Notes: generated by a model from the letters alone, not told the origin. Positions 15,861 to 24,668 are shown, counted from the stretch's first letter. The stretch: 34,178 bases of DNA from CAZWUW01 sp964636895 (GCA_964636895.1 CAZWUW010000024.1:1-34178); one strand, 5' to 3'. Program-made: numbers and translations.

Positions 15861-15891
15861 AAAAAACCGCCGGATTTAACCTCCGACGGTT
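15861..15891 (-). terminator. terminator of the tRNA operon
   Basis: A 10-bp stem (AACCGUCGGA with UCCGGCGGUU, one U-G pair) with a seven-base loop and a following U-run, nine bases past the CCA end of tRNA-Val. Confidence 0.85.
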
Positions 15892-15899
15892 GTTTTGCT

Positions 15900-15975
<76 letters not shown>

Positions 15976-15978
15976 TTA

Positions 15979-16054
15979 TGGTGACCCCTACGGGATTCGA
16001 ACCCGTGTTACCGCCGTGAAAGGGCGGTGTCTTAAACCGCTTGACCAAGGGGCC
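15979..16054 (-). tRNA. tRNA-Glu (UUC)
   Basis: Acceptor GGCCCCT/AGGGGTC, anticodon loop CTTTCAC in a CCGCC/GGCGG stem, T-arm GGTTCGAATCC and encoded CCA. Three bases separate it from tRNA-Val. Confidence 0.95.
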
Positions 16055-16077
16055 AAATTGACTATTGGTGGGTAGAA

Positions 16078-16152
16078 TGGTGGGCCCACCAGGGATTGAA
16101 CCTGGGACCAACCGGTTATGAGCCGGCCGCTCTACCGCTGAGCTATGGGCCC
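16078..16152 (-). tRNA. tRNA with CAU anticodon (Met, or Ile after lysidine editing)
   Basis: Acceptor GGGCCCA/TGGGCCC, anticodon loop CTCATAA, T-arm GGTTCAATCC and encoded CCA. The stem lacks the three G-C pairs of an initiator, so it is elongator Met or the Ile2 type. The sequence alone does not settle which. Confidence 0.92.
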
Positions 16153-16160
16153 AGTTAAAA

Positions 16161-16235
16161 TGGCTCCCCGGGCAGGACTCGAACCTGCAACCTACCGGTT
16201 AACAGCCGGGTGCTCCACCATTGAGCTACCGAGGA
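16161..16235 (-). tRNA. tRNA-Asn (GUU)
   Basis: Acceptor TCCTCGG/CCGGGGA with one G-T pair, anticodon loop CTGTTAA, T-arm GGTTCGAGTCC and encoded GCCA. First tRNA after the promoter. Confidence 0.94.
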
Positions 16236-16256
16236 ATGCAACAAGTGACAAAATAC

Positions 16257-16285
16257 ATTATACGATAATATAGCCACCTGGTCAA
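16257..16285 (-). promoter_or_regulatory. sigma-A promoter of the tRNA operon
   Basis: TTGACC and a perfect TATAAT are separated by 17 bases, with the -10 ending 21 bases before the 5' end of tRNA-Asn. It is the best promoter in the window. Confidence 0.85.
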
Positions 16286-16320
16286 TAGCATCTTGCATGC
16301 AAATTATGGATTTAACTCTT

Positions 16321-17421
16321 TTAATCTAAAAAGTCCTTTAATTTCTTGCTTCTGCTGGGGTGTCTCAGTTTACGCAAGGCCTTGGCTTCAATCTGCCTAA
16401 TCCGCTCCCTGGTGACCCCAAATTCCTGGCCAACTTCCTCCAGAGTACGGGACCGGCCGTCATCCAATCCAAAACGCAACCGGAGTACCTTTTCTTCCCG
16501 CGGGGTCAAGGTCTCCAACACTTCCTCCAACTGCTCCCGGAGAAGTATAAACGAAGCTGCCTCCGCCGGTGCCGGCGCATCCTGATCCTCTATAAAATCA
16601 CCAAGATGAGAATCCTCCTCCTCACCGATGGGTGTTTCCAAAGAAACCGGCTCCTGGGCAATTTTCATGATTTCGCGCACCCGTTCCACAGGAATATCCA
16701 TTTCCGCAGCAATCTCCTCCGGAGTAGGGTCACGCCCCAATTCCTGCAGAAGTTGCCGCGAGATGCGAATCAGCTTATTAATGGTTTCTACCATATGCAC
16801 CGGTATCCGTATGGTCCGGGCCTGGTCGGCTATAGCCCGGGTAATGGCCTGCCGAATCCACCAAGTAGCATAAGTGCTAAATTTAAACCCTTTACGGAAG
16901 TCAAACTTTTCTACGGCTTTAATCAGACCGAGATTTCCTTCCTGAATCAGGTCGAGGAAAAGCAGTCCTCTGCCTACATACCTTTTGGCGATACTGACTA
17001 CCAACCGCAAATTGGCTTCGGCAAGACGCCTTTTGGCTTCTTCATCACCGGTTTCCATCCGCATAGCCAGGTTTACTTCTTCTTCTGCATTCAACAACGG
17101 TACCCGCCCGATTTCCTTAAGATACATCCGTACCGGGTCATCAATACCAATCCCATCGGGCACTGTCAGGTCAACTTCTATCTCCTGGTCATCCTGTTCG
17201 ACCTCCGCCGTTTCATTATCCATAGGCTCGAGATCAGCTACCTCTGGTACGACTTCAATTCCCACATTAGCCAGTTTTTCATATATATCGTCAATTTGGT
17301 CAGGACTTAAATCTACTCCCTGAAGGGAGTTCATGATTTCAGTGTACGTAAGAATACCGCGTTTTTTGCCTTTTTCAATCAGTTCCTGTACGCCTTCTAC
17401 CAATAGAATATCTTTGGACAT
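16321..17421 (-). CDS. sigA: primary sigma factor SigA (RpoD)
   Basis: The housekeeping sigma factor directs RNA polymerase to TTGACA/TATAAT promoters. Region 1.1 is short and acidic (residues 1-85). Region 1.2 begins DDPVRMYLKEIGRVPLL, and region 2 contains NLRLVVSIAKRYVGRG, DLIQEGNLGLIKAVEKFD and FKFSTYATWWIRQAITRAI. Region 3 contains RIPVHMVETINKL. Region 4 contains LEEVGQEFGVTRERIRQIEA and ends in KKLKDFLD. I choose the ATG at 17421, preceded by AAGGAAGGGGGG. The product has 366 residues, normal for Firmicutes. It follows dnaG by 25 bases, the classic macromolecular-synthesis operon. Confidence 0.97.
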   Translation of the reverse strand: MSKDILLVEGVQELIEKGKKRGILTYTEIMNSLQGVDLSPDQIDDIYEKLANVGIEVVPEVADLEPMDNETAEVEQDDQEIEVDLTVPDGIGIDDPVRMYLKEIGRVPLLNAEEEVNLAMRMETGDEEAKRRLAEANLRLVVSIAKRYVGRGLLFLDLIQEGNLGLIKAVEKFDFRKGFKFSTYATWWIRQAITRAIADQARTIRIPVHMVETINKLIRISRQLLQELGRDPTPEEIAAEMDIPVERVREIMKIAQEPVSLETPIGEEEDSHLGDFIEDQDAPAPAEAASFILLREQLEEVLETLTPREEKVLRLRFGLDDGRSRTLEEVGQEFGVTRERIRQIEAKALRKLRHPSRSKKLKDFLD

Positions 17422-17446
17422 GCATTCCCCCCCTTCCTTGAGGTAA

Positions 17447-19270
17447 TTATTTCGCAAACAGGTTTTGATATTCCTGTAATAGTTGCTTTCTAAGTGTATG
17501 ATTCTGATCCTGGTCAGCCTGCTCCAGTTGTTTCAATAAAGCCTCCCTTTGCAAGCGGGTTTCGTCTTCCTTTATAGCAACGATACAGCCATCCAGATAT
17601 TTTTCCGGGTCATGCAGCGGTATTTCCCGGGTAATCAACCTGGTTAGCGCCTGCCCTGTTTTTTCATCAGAAATATGGTTATACAACATTGCAGGCTCAT
17701 AAGATGACATATTTGATGTAATTTCTATTAAACTATTTATAATACTAAGATATTCCGGCTCATGAAAAAAATGAATATCCTTTTGTCCCTGTACACGACT
17801 GATATATTCAGGATAGTGTATCAGGCAGTATACCAGCCCCTCTTCCGCCTTCCGGCGGGCATCACCCTGCCGAAACAACGGTGGGGAAATTGATGCTGCA
17901 GAGGCAGAATTAATGTTATTATCCCTTTTTTTAACAATTTTATCCCGGTCAGAGCGGTAATTTCTTGATTTTTGAATATATTTGCGGATTTCGCTCCAGA
18001 TGGACTCCGGTTTTAACCCCAAGGTCTCAGCAACTTTTTTAACTTGTTCTTCTTTCTCCACATCACTGTGTAATTTAATGATACTAGGAATAATTTCGCT
18101 AACAACCTTCACTTTTCCTTCTATTTTGCGAAAATCATTTTTTCCCAATAACCGGAAAAAAAGATAGTCAAAAAAGCTTTTGGACTGGTTTTTGACCAAA
18201 TCCCGAAAAGCGTCCGACCCATTATTCCCGATATACTCATCCGGGTCCTTCCCTGCCGGGATGGACAAAACCTGCACCCGACAGCCGATTTCCTGCAGGA
18301 TTTCCATGCCCCGTAAGGCAGCGGTAACTCCGGCCGCATCTGTATCATATGAAATTACCACATTTTGGGTATATCTGGTCAACAGCTTTCCCTGCTCCCT
18401 GGTAAAAGCCGTCCCCAATGAAGCAACAACATTTTTGATACCAAATTGGTGGGCAGTCAATACATCCATATACCCTTCTACAATAATCACCTGGTCCTGT
18501 TCGCGGATATGTGCCGCGGCCAGATGCAGTCCGTATAACAGAAAACTTTTGTTAAATACTGCGGTTTCCGGTGAATTCAGGTATTTGGGCAGACTGTCAT
18601 CCAAAACCCGGCCGCCAAAACCAATAACCTTGCCCCGAGTCTCCCAAATCGGAAACATCAACCGGTGCCGGAACCGGTCATAATATCCGGTACCGCTTGA
18701 CTTGCCTGTAATTAAGCCAAATTTCTCTAATTGTTTTTCGCCATAACCCTTCTTTTTTAAAAAAGAAAGTAAGTTATCCCAGCCCGGTGGAGCGTATCCA
18801 AGCTGAAAAAGCTGTGTCATCTCAGGACTGACGCCCCGTTTGGCCAGGTATTCCCGGGCTGTGCCGGCAATTTCGTGATTCAGCAGTACATAATGATAAA
18901 AGTCCCGGGTCAGTTCATTAAGCCGGTAAGCCTCCTCACGCTGCTTAAGGTTTTTGTGTTCAGCCGGGTTCTGCGGGTCCGGCAGGTCAATCCCGGACCT
19001 GTCGGCCAGCTGTTTGACCGCCTCCGGAAAGGTCAGGCCCTCTTTTTTCATCAGAAAGCTGAAAACATTGCCGCCTTCGCCGCAACCATAGCACTTGAAC
19101 ACCTGATTGTCCGGGTGTACCACAAAAGACGGGGTCTTCTCGGTATGAAAAGGACAAAGCCCGGCAAAATTCCTACCCTGTTTCTTCAGACGGACATAAT
19201 CGCCAATAACGTCAACAATATCATTACGCAAGCGGATTTCTTCCACCAGTTCCTCAGGGATATAACCCAT
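17447..19270 (-). CDS. dnaG: DNA primase DnaG
   Basis: DnaG lays the RNA primers for DNA replication. The N-terminal zinc ribbon has CPFHTEKTPSF and CYGCGEGGNVFSF. The RNA polymerase core contains YDRFRHRLMFPIW and GRVLDDSLPKYLNSPETA, and the Toprim domain has VIIVEGYMDVLTAHQFG with the later YDTDAAG. The C-terminal helicase-binding helices end LLQEYQNLFAK. I choose the ATG at 19270, which follows GAGGGTG. At 607 residues the length is normal. It lies between yqxD and sigA as in Bacillus. Confidence 0.97.
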   Translation of the reverse strand: MGYIPEELVEEIRLRNDIVDVIGDYVRLKKQGRNFAGLCPFHTEKTPSFVVHPDNQVFKCYGCGEGGNVFSFLMKKEGLTFPEAVKQLADRSGIDLPDPQNPAEHKNLKQREEAYRLNELTRDFYHYVLLNHEIAGTAREYLAKRGVSPEMTQLFQLGYAPPGWDNLLSFLKKKGYGEKQLEKFGLITGKSSGTGYYDRFRHRLMFPIWETRGKVIGFGGRVLDDSLPKYLNSPETAVFNKSFLLYGLHLAAAHIREQDQVIIVEGYMDVLTAHQFGIKNVVASLGTAFTREQGKLLTRYTQNVVISYDTDAAGVTAALRGMEILQEIGCRVQVLSIPAGKDPDEYIGNNGSDAFRDLVKNQSKSFFDYLFFRLLGKNDFRKIEGKVKVVSEIIPSIIKLHSDVEKEEQVKKVAETLGLKPESIWSEIRKYIQKSRNYRSDRDKIVKKRDNNINSASAASISPPLFRQGDARRKAEEGLVYCLIHYPEYISRVQGQKDIHFFHEPEYLSIINSLIEITSNMSSYEPAMLYNHISDEKTGQALTRLITREIPLHDPEKYLDGCIVAIKEDETRLQREALLKQLEQADQDQNHTLRKQLLQEYQNLFAK

Positions 19271-19317
19271 TTCATCACCCTCGTCCGACAAACCGTAGTA
19301 TTAAATTTCGTCATTAT

Positions 19318-19800
19318 TCAGTTATTTTCCTGCTGTCGGATGAGAAAGCTGACCAGCTTCCGCAGATTTCCCTCAAAACGGATGCGATCTTCGCCGGTAA
19401 AGGCTGGCGGCCCTTTGGTGCGGCCGCCGGCGCGGCGGATTTTGGCATCCACATGCCGTTGTAAAAGCAGCCGGTCAATATTGGCATTGCTGTAAATATA
19501 CCCCCGCGGCGATATCACCTGCCCGCCTTTGCCAAGCAGCAGTGAAGCCAGCCCGTAGTCGCCGGTCACGGCAATATCCCCGGCCTGCAGGTGGTTAATA
19601 ACTGCCATGTCTACTGCCTGCGGCGAGCTGTCTACGCGAATGCATTCCACCCCCGGCAGCACCGGCATTTCATGGGCTACACTGGCTACCAAGGCCACAT
19701 CCAGGTTAAAATCGGTCGCTACTTTAAAAATAATTTCCTTAACCGGACAGGAATCTGCGTCAACAATAATTTTGGGAGTTTTATTAATATTCGCTGTCAC
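19318..19800 (-). CDS. yqxD: YaiI/YqxD family (UPF0178) PIN-like protein
   Basis: The family has a PIN/NYN-like fold with an acidic pocket, and its function is unproven. The signature is KIIVDADSCPVKEIIFKVA at the N-terminus, followed by VECIRVDSSPQAVDMAV, DIAVTGDYGLASLLL, SPRGYIYSNANID and GGRTKGPPAFTGEDR. Asp residues in VDAD and TGDYGLA would line the metal site. I choose a GTG at 19800 that follows GGAAGG, giving 160 residues close to the family size. Its place upstream of dnaG is the same as in Bacillus subtilis. Confidence 0.92.
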   Translation of the reverse strand: MTANINKTPKIIVDADSCPVKEIIFKVATDFNLDVALVASVAHEMPVLPGVECIRVDSSPQAVDMAVINHLQAGDIAVTGDYGLASLLLGKGGQVISPRGYIYSNANIDRLLLQRHVDAKIRRAGGRTKGPPAFTGEDRIRFEGNLRKLVSFLIRQQENN

Positions 19801-19895
19801 ATAAAATTTTCCTTCCCCATTTTGACAAACTTTTTTATTTTTCTGCCAAAACATGAATAGTATAACCATAATTATTGAGAATTACTCTCCTTTTG

Positions 19896-20894
19896 CTAAT
19901 CAATCCAGGGGGTTGGCAAAAAATGCCTGGTATAAATATCCAGCGCGAACCTGTCCGTCATACCGGCCACGTAATCACATACAATGCGGGGTAAATCATC
20001 ACCGTGCACCGGCCGGCGGCCTGGCGACAGCTCTTCGGGATATTGCACAAAAAAATCAAACAAGCACTGAAGGAGTTTCTTGGCCTTTTGTTCTTCTTTT
20101 TTAGCCTCTGAACCAATGTAGACATGGTCAAACAAATACTCCCGCATTCGTTCCATGGCGTTCTGAACCTCCGGGCTCATGCTGATTTGCGGGCAGTCCC
20201 TGCTGGTCATAATCATATCGGTAACCATCTTGTTAATACGCGCAGTATGCCTGTTTCCCAGCACCTCCAGGCAATCCCGCGGTAGGTCGGCGGCAGTGAT
20301 AATGCCGCCCCGCAGGGCATCGTCGATATCATGATTAATATACGCAATGCGGTCTGCTGTTTTGACTATCTGCCCTTCCAGGGTAGCCGGTACAATGTCT
20401 TCCGTATGGTTTAAAATCCCGTCCCGCACTTCCCGGGTGAGGTTCATTTTTTCCAGTACCTCCACCACCCTGAGGCTCTGTTCATTATGTCTGAAGGCTA
20501 GTCCGTAGCGGGAGCGAAAGATTTCATCCAACGCCACCTCCCCGGCGTGACCAAAAGCCGTATGCCCCAGGTCATGCCCGAGGGCAATAGCTTCTGTAAG
20601 GTCTTCATTCAGCGGCAGGGCTTTGGCCACAGTCCGGGCAATCTGGGCTACCTCCAGGGTATGGGTAAGTCTGGTCCGGTAGTGGTCACCCGTCGGCGCA
20701 ATAAAAACCTGAGTTTTATGTTTTAAACGGCGAAAGCTCTTCGAATGGATAATCCGGTCCCGATCCCGCTGAAAAGCTGTCCGCACCTGGCACTCCTGCT
20801 CAGGAAAATCTCGGCCTTTGCTGTTCCTGCTAAGAGCCGCGTAGGGGGATAATTGAACGGCTTCCAACTCTTCGGTTGTTTCACGAATAAGCAT
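19896..20894 (-). CDS. dGTP triphosphohydrolase-like HD protein
   Basis: Deoxyguanosinetriphosphate triphosphohydrolase-like protein of 332 residues. The HD-domain ligands are visible in THTLEVAQIART, ALGHDLGHTAFGHAGE and FRHNEQSLRVVE, with the late D of KTADRIAYINHDIDD. The N-terminal RDRDRIIHSKSFRRLKHKTQ is the family's substrate-side segment. The Firmicute branch of this family hydrolyses dNTPs or is allosterically regulated; the precise substrate is inferred. The start is an ATG behind TTGGAGGAG. The gene follows the flavoprotein gene and precedes yqxD on the same strand. Confidence 0.92.
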   Translation of the reverse strand: MLIRETTEELEAVQLSPYAALSRNSKGRDFPEQECQVRTAFQRDRDRIIHSKSFRRLKHKTQVFIAPTGDHYRTRLTHTLEVAQIARTVAKALPLNEDLTEAIALGHDLGHTAFGHAGEVALDEIFRSRYGLAFRHNEQSLRVVEVLEKMNLTREVRDGILNHTEDIVPATLEGQIVKTADRIAYINHDIDDALRGGIITAADLPRDCLEVLGNRHTARINKMVTDMIMTSRDCPQISMSPEVQNAMERMREYLFDHVYIGSEAKKEEQKAKKLLQCLFDFFVQYPEELSPGRRPVHGDDLPRIVCDYVAGMTDRFALDIYTRHFLPTPWID

Positions 20895-20965
20895 GCTTTC
20901 TCCTCCAAATAAACACAAAAACAAAAGCCGCCGTTAACCAGCGACCTCGTAAAATACAGCTAAAA

Positions 20966-21565
20966 CTATCTCTGCCGTAACACGCTGGTAGCCCGGGCAA
21001 CTTCCGCAACCCGGCGGCCGGTGATCTCCGCCCGTTTAATGGCATATTCATCTTCTCCGGCCGGACGCTGCGCGCAAACGCCCTGATGTCCGGCATCGGC
21101 AGCAAAAAGGCCATCGCCTACCACGGTCATGCCCTGTACCAGCATTATGTCATGAATGGCCCGCAGGGTTGTCTCCTGCCCGCCAAATCGGCTGCCACCC
21201 ACTGCCAGTGCAGCACCCACTACATTTACCAGGGCCCGCTCCTTGCGCAGCACCCGGGATTTATCCCAAAAAGCCTTTAGTTGGCCGGAAACAGTGCCAA
21301 AATAAACCGGACTGGCAATAATCAAGCCGTCGGCTTTACGCAGTTGGTTATAGGCAATACCCAAATTATTGTCCCTGGTGCAAGCCCCTTCGCAGGGGTT
21401 ACAGCAGGTATTGCAAAAAGGCATGGTTAGACCTTGCAGGACATCCGCCACATGGAACAATTCCGTCCGGGCGCCTTCCGCTGCCGCAGCATTCATGGCT
21501 TTACCCAGTAAAAGCGCGGAATTTTCTTCTTTGTTGGGACTGCCGTTAATACCGATTATCAGCAA
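20966..21565 (-). CDS. NADPH-dependent FMN reductase / iron-sulfur flavoprotein-like
   Basis: A flavodoxin-fold protein of 199 residues. GINGSPNKEENSALLLGKA binds the FMN phosphate, and SPVYFGTVSGQLKAFWDK gives the flavin ring contact. A cysteine cluster, FCNTCCNPCEGACT near residue 50, is like that of iron-sulfur flavoproteins, which place a 4Fe-4S cluster next to FMN. The C-terminal part is shorter than in archetypal members. It starts at TTG with a GAGGTG site six bases away. Electron partner unknown; anaerobic redox balance or oxygen detoxification is plausible. Confidence 0.85.
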   Translation of the reverse strand: MLIIGINGSPNKEENSALLLGKAMNAAAAEGARTELFHVADVLQGLTMPFCNTCCNPCEGACTRDNNLGIAYNQLRKADGLIIASPVYFGTVSGQLKAFWDKSRVLRKERALVNVVGAALAVGGSRFGGQETTLRAIHDIMLVQGMTVVGDGLFAADAGHQGVCAQRPAGEDEYAIKRAEITGRRVAEVARATSVLRQR

Positions 21566-21658
21566 TTCTTACACCTCACAATAATTCTGTCGCTCAATGA
21601 AAATAGGGTTTTCACATTATATTCGCCTAATTCAATAATGTTCCTGCCAGGAAAAAAA

Positions 21659-22546
21659 TTATTTGCCGGGCATGCTCCGCCGGTCAGTCAGCTCCGCAAT
21701 TGCCGCTACCGCCTGGTCTATGGTGCGGGGAACTTCCGGTGGCGGTGCCAATACCTCTACCGATACCTTCGCCGGTGCCGCTGCCGCCAGGCGGTGAAAA
21801 ATCCTGGCCACAATTGGCAACCGCAAATTAGCCGCGGTCATCAGCTCAGGTTGAACCAGCAATTCCGGCCCGCCCTCAGCCATAGTTTGACCGTCTTTGA
21901 TAATAATCACGTGATCGGCCCATTCGGCCGCCAAATCCATATCATGAGTAGCCACCAGCAAGGTTTTGCCCCGGCGATGAAAATCCCGCAGTATCTCCAG
22001 CAGCACCTCCTGGCCCGCCGGGTCAAGGTAGGCCGTAGGCTCATCCAAAATCATCACTTCCGGGTCCATTGCTATAACACCGGCAATCGCCACTCGCTTT
22101 TTCTGGCCAAAGCTCAGATGATGCGGCGCCTTATCCCGGTATTCCCACATGCCGACAGTGGTCAGGGCATCCTGTACCCGGCGGGCCACCCCAGGCCGGT
22201 CCAGCCCCATATTCAAAGGGCCAAAAGCCACATCATCCCATACCGTTGCAGAAAACACCTGGTCATCAGGGTCCTGAAACACCACCCCGACTTTTTCACG
22301 CACCCAGTCCTCAGTTTCCGGACTGATTTCCCGGCCCATTAGCTTTACGGTGCCTTGCCCGGGCAGGTTAATTGCATTCAGGTGCAGCAGCAGCGTTGAT
22401 TTGCCGGCTCCGTTAGGTCCCAGCAATACTGCTTTGGCCCCTTGGGGGACGGTCAGGCTCAGGCCTTTTAAGGCTTTAGTTTGGTCCCGGTAGACAAAGT
22501 GCAGGTCCCGGACTTCAATCAAATTTATTTCGTCATTTCCGTTCAT
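21659..22546 (-). CDS. cbiO: cobalt/nickel ECF transporter ATPase CbiO
   Basis: The energy-coupling ATPase of the cobalt or nickel importer. Walker A is LLGPNGAGKSTLLLHL, the Q-loop GVVFQDPDDQVFSATV, the signature HHLSFGQKKRVAIAG, Walker B VMILDEPTAYLDP and the switch histidine VATHDMDLA. At 295 residues it is slightly long; the extra 25 residues after about 265 form a proline/alanine tail. Its ATG overlaps the cbiQ stop (ATGA). It is the last gene of the operon. No clear terminator follows. Confidence 0.94.
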   Translation of the reverse strand: MNGNDEINLIEVRDLHFVYRDQTKALKGLSLTVPQGAKAVLLGPNGAGKSTLLLHLNAINLPGQGTVKLMGREISPETEDWVREKVGVVFQDPDDQVFSATVWDDVAFGPLNMGLDRPGVARRVQDALTTVGMWEYRDKAPHHLSFGQKKRVAIAGVIAMDPEVMILDEPTAYLDPAGQEVLLEILRDFHRRGKTLLVATHDMDLAAEWADHVIIIKDGQTMAEGGPELLVQPELMTAANLRLPIVARIFHRLAAAAPAKVSVEVLAPPPEVPRTIDQAVAAIAELTDRRSMPGK

Positions 22547-23331
22547 AGCGCCAATAACCCCCTATCGGCTAAAACCAGTGCCAGGCCTGCCATTATAAAT
22601 AATAATCCCAATAGGCCATCCAGCGGACGCAGGTTAAATTCGCTCATGGTGCGGATATCACCGGTAAACTTCCGGGCTAGCATGGCCACATATACCTTGT
22701 CGCCGCGCTCATAAGCGCGCAGGAAAAGCAAACCTAGGCCGGCACCGAAAACCTGCAGCGAAGACCGGTGCCAGACGGTACGCATTTTAAAGCCCCGGGC
22801 CTTACGCGCCCGCTGCATACGCTGACTTTCGTCCACCAGCACAAAAAGATAGCGCACGGTAAACTCCGTTAACTGCAAAAAAATCCCCGGCACCTTAAGC
22901 TCAGCCATCGCCCGTAAAATATTGCGGAAAGTAGTGGTGGCGGTTAATAACAGCATCGCAAAAAGAGCGGCAAAAACCCGTACGCCAAGAATAATAGCCT
23001 GTTCCAGCCCCTCTCTGGTAGCCTGCAGGGTAAATAACGGCGTTTCCCAGCTAAAAACCGGCACACCGGGACGGGAAAATGGTATAGCCAGCAGGATTGC
23101 CGCAACAAAAGGACACAGCCAGAGACTGCGGGAAATCACAAAACCTGCCGGAATCCGGGCCAGCACCAGCAAGGCCAGCAAAAAAAGGGCCGCCAAGCCC
23201 AATAGGACTACCGACTGCACAAAAACCATAGCCACAATAACACTCAGACAGGCAATTATTTTGACGCGAGGATCCCAGTCATGAATGATTGACCTTCTTT
23301 TGGCAAACTCATCAATATGAATATGCTTCAT
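22543..23331 (-). CDS. cbiQ: cobalt/nickel ECF transporter transmembrane protein CbiQ
   Basis: The T-component that couples CbiM to the ATPase. It starts MKHIHIDEFAKRRSIIHDWD, then has about five membrane helices, for example IIACLSVIVAMVFV and LLGLAALFLLALLVLA. The two coupling-helix motifs carry Arg: RMQRARKARGF and ERGDKVYVAMLARKF. At 262 residues the length is typical. Its ATG overlaps the cooT stop by one base, so all four genes are coupled. Confidence 0.94.
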   Translation of the reverse strand: MKHIHIDEFAKRRSIIHDWDPRVKIIACLSVIVAMVFVQSVVLLGLAALFLLALLVLARIPAGFVISRSLWLCPFVAAILLAIPFSRPGVPVFSWETPLFTLQATREGLEQAIILGVRVFAALFAMLLLTATTTFRNILRAMAELKVPGIFLQLTEFTVRYLFVLVDESQRMQRARKARGFKMRTVWHRSSLQVFGAGLGLLFLRAYERGDKVYVAMLARKFTGDIRTMSEFNLRPLDGLLGLLFIMAGLALVLADRGLLAL

Positions 23332-23519
23332 TATATTTTCTCCAGAATAATCCGGTGGTCTACCAGGGCCATTTCCCTGATCCTGGCTTTAACTGTTTTC
23401 TGCTGACCAAAGATGTTTTCCAGGAATATACCGTCCTCCATAGGTATCAGCTTATCCACACTTTCCAACAGCAGTTCTTCCTGCCCGTCCTTTAACAGGT
23501 AAGCATTAGCTTCACACAT
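23331..23519 (-). CDS. cooT: CooT-family nickel-binding protein
   Basis: A 62-residue protein that begins MCEANAYLL, the diagnostic start in which Cys2 binds nickel in CooT. The rest, KARIREMALVDHRIILEKI, follows the family's small beta-fold. In Rhodospirillum CooT serves nickel insertion into carbon monoxide dehydrogenase. Here it occupies the place that cbiN or nikN usually holds between the M and Q components. This hints that the transporter carries nickel or that the proteins share metal handling. Ribosome site ACAGGAGGTG. Function in this context is inferred. Confidence 0.85.
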   Translation of the reverse strand: MCEANAYLLKDGQEELLLESVDKLIPMEDGIFLENIFGQQKTVKARIREMALVDHRIILEKI

Positions 23520-23525
23520 GCCTGT

Positions 23526-24473
23526 TCACCTCCTGTCTTCAGCACGGCGGGACCCGCCGGCAAATTTATAAGCCAGCCCAAAAACGACCAGCGTCCCTAG
23601 TACCCCAGCAACGGAAGTTGCCAGCACCTGATTTTCAATGCCGGGAAAAAGATAATCCGGGATGAAGGCCGGACCAATACCCTTGCCCTCACCTTTATGC
23701 ACAAAGCCCTTTTCAATAGCAACCTTGTCCAGACCGTCGGGCAGCGAAGAGGCCCAGGGGGACAATACAGCGGCAACCAATACAGCAGTTACAAATACCG
23801 CCACAGCTACTCTTTTGATGTTAATTCTGCCCCGCGGAACTGTTTCCATACCTGGCACAGCACCGGTTCTTTCCAGATAACCAATCACCACCGTAGTGAC
23901 CACCCCTTCCAGCAAGCCAATAAACACATGGTAAAAAAGCAGCGCCGTAAGCAAGGTGGGAAACTCAATACCGATATTTTTGGAAAAGCCCAGTTCCAAA
24001 GCTACCGCGGCAGCAGCGATAACCACCGACAGCCAGGCGGCGACAAAGGCGGCCACACGCCGACCGGCAGCACCGCCGATGATGCTTAGGATAAACCGGT
24101 AAACATAGTATCCGGCCACCGGTGCCAACACGGCCAGATTCAGGATATTGCCGCCAAGGGCAGTAAAGCCTCCGTCCTGAAACAGCAGCCACTGGACAAA
24201 CAGCACTGTGGCCATGATAATGCTGGCGCTCCAGGGGCCAAGTATGATGGCAGCCAGCACACCGCCAACAAGATGACCTGAGGTGCCGCCGATAACCGGA
24301 ATGTTTATCATCTGGGCGGCAAAGATAAAGGCGGCAATAACCCCCATCAACGGTACCTGCCGGTTGCGCAAAGCCGCTTTGGTTTTACTTACCGCATAAG
24401 CCAGGCTGATACCTGATACAGCACTGGTAGCGGCCATGGTTCTGAAATCGAAAAATCCGTCTGGAATATGCAT
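23526..24473 (-). CDS. cbiM: cobalt/nickel ECF substrate-binding protein CbiM with PDGLE domain
   Basis: The S-component that captures the metal. It begins MHIPDGFFD, where the N-terminal amine and His2 are ligands of Co or Ni. Six or seven membrane helices follow, with the conserved VIGGTSGHLVGGVLAAIILGPW segment carrying His ligands. After about residue 210 a CbiN/PDGLE-type domain is fused (SPWASSLPDGLDKVA), which replaces separate CbiN. The true start is the ATG at 24473 behind GAGGAGG. Cobalt or nickel cannot be decided by sequence. The cobalamin riboswitch upstream favours cobalt; CooT favours nickel. Confidence 0.93.
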   Translation of the reverse strand: MHIPDGFFDFRTMAATSAVSGISLAYAVSKTKAALRNRQVPLMGVIAAFIFAAQMINIPVIGGTSGHLVGGVLAAIILGPWSASIIMATVLFVQWLLFQDGGFTALGGNILNLAVLAPVAGYYVYRFILSIIGGAAGRRVAAFVAAWLSVVIAAAAVALELGFSKNIGIEFPTLLTALLFYHVFIGLLEGVVTTVVIGYLERTGAVPGMETVPRGRINIKRVAVAVFVTAVLVAAVLSPWASSLPDGLDKVAIEKGFVHKGEGKGIGPAFIPDYLFPGIENQVLATSVAGVLGTLVVFGLAYKFAGGSRRAEDRR

Positions 24474-24501
24474 GTCAAAGCCTCCTCGTATATTTTTTGA
24501 C

Positions 24502-24560
24502 AAAAAATAAAAACCACGCCAAGTCCTGGTTTGCTGCTGCAAACCTCAGACCTTCGTGGT
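24502..24560 (-). terminator. attenuator hairpin just upstream of cbiM
   Basis: On the minus strand ACCACG...CGUGGU encloses a second perfect stem, GGUUUGC-AGCA-GCAAACC. A long U-rich run follows that ends 20 bases before the cbiM ribosome site. The 5' arm can instead join AGACC-ACGAA-GGUCU, an alternative hairpin of antiterminator type. No promoter fits between the hairpin and the gene, so it must act in the leader. Confidence 0.75.
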
Positions 24561-24596
24561 CTTTTTTCGTTAATTGTCGATATTCCGATTCGTCGC

Positions 24597-24627
24597 CAGT
24601 ATTGTGAGTCATCACAGTATTGTGAGT
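24597..24627. repeat. two copies of a 13-bp repeat in the cbiM leader
   Basis: CAGTATTGTGAGT occurs at 24597-24609 and again at 24615-24627, in the same orientation with an 18-base period. It may be an operator for a metal-responsive repressor, or part of the leader RNA structure. Confidence 0.6.
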
Positions 24628-24668
24628 GCCGTCTTGAAGGCGGCTTCAGCCACCTGTTTAAAAATAGT

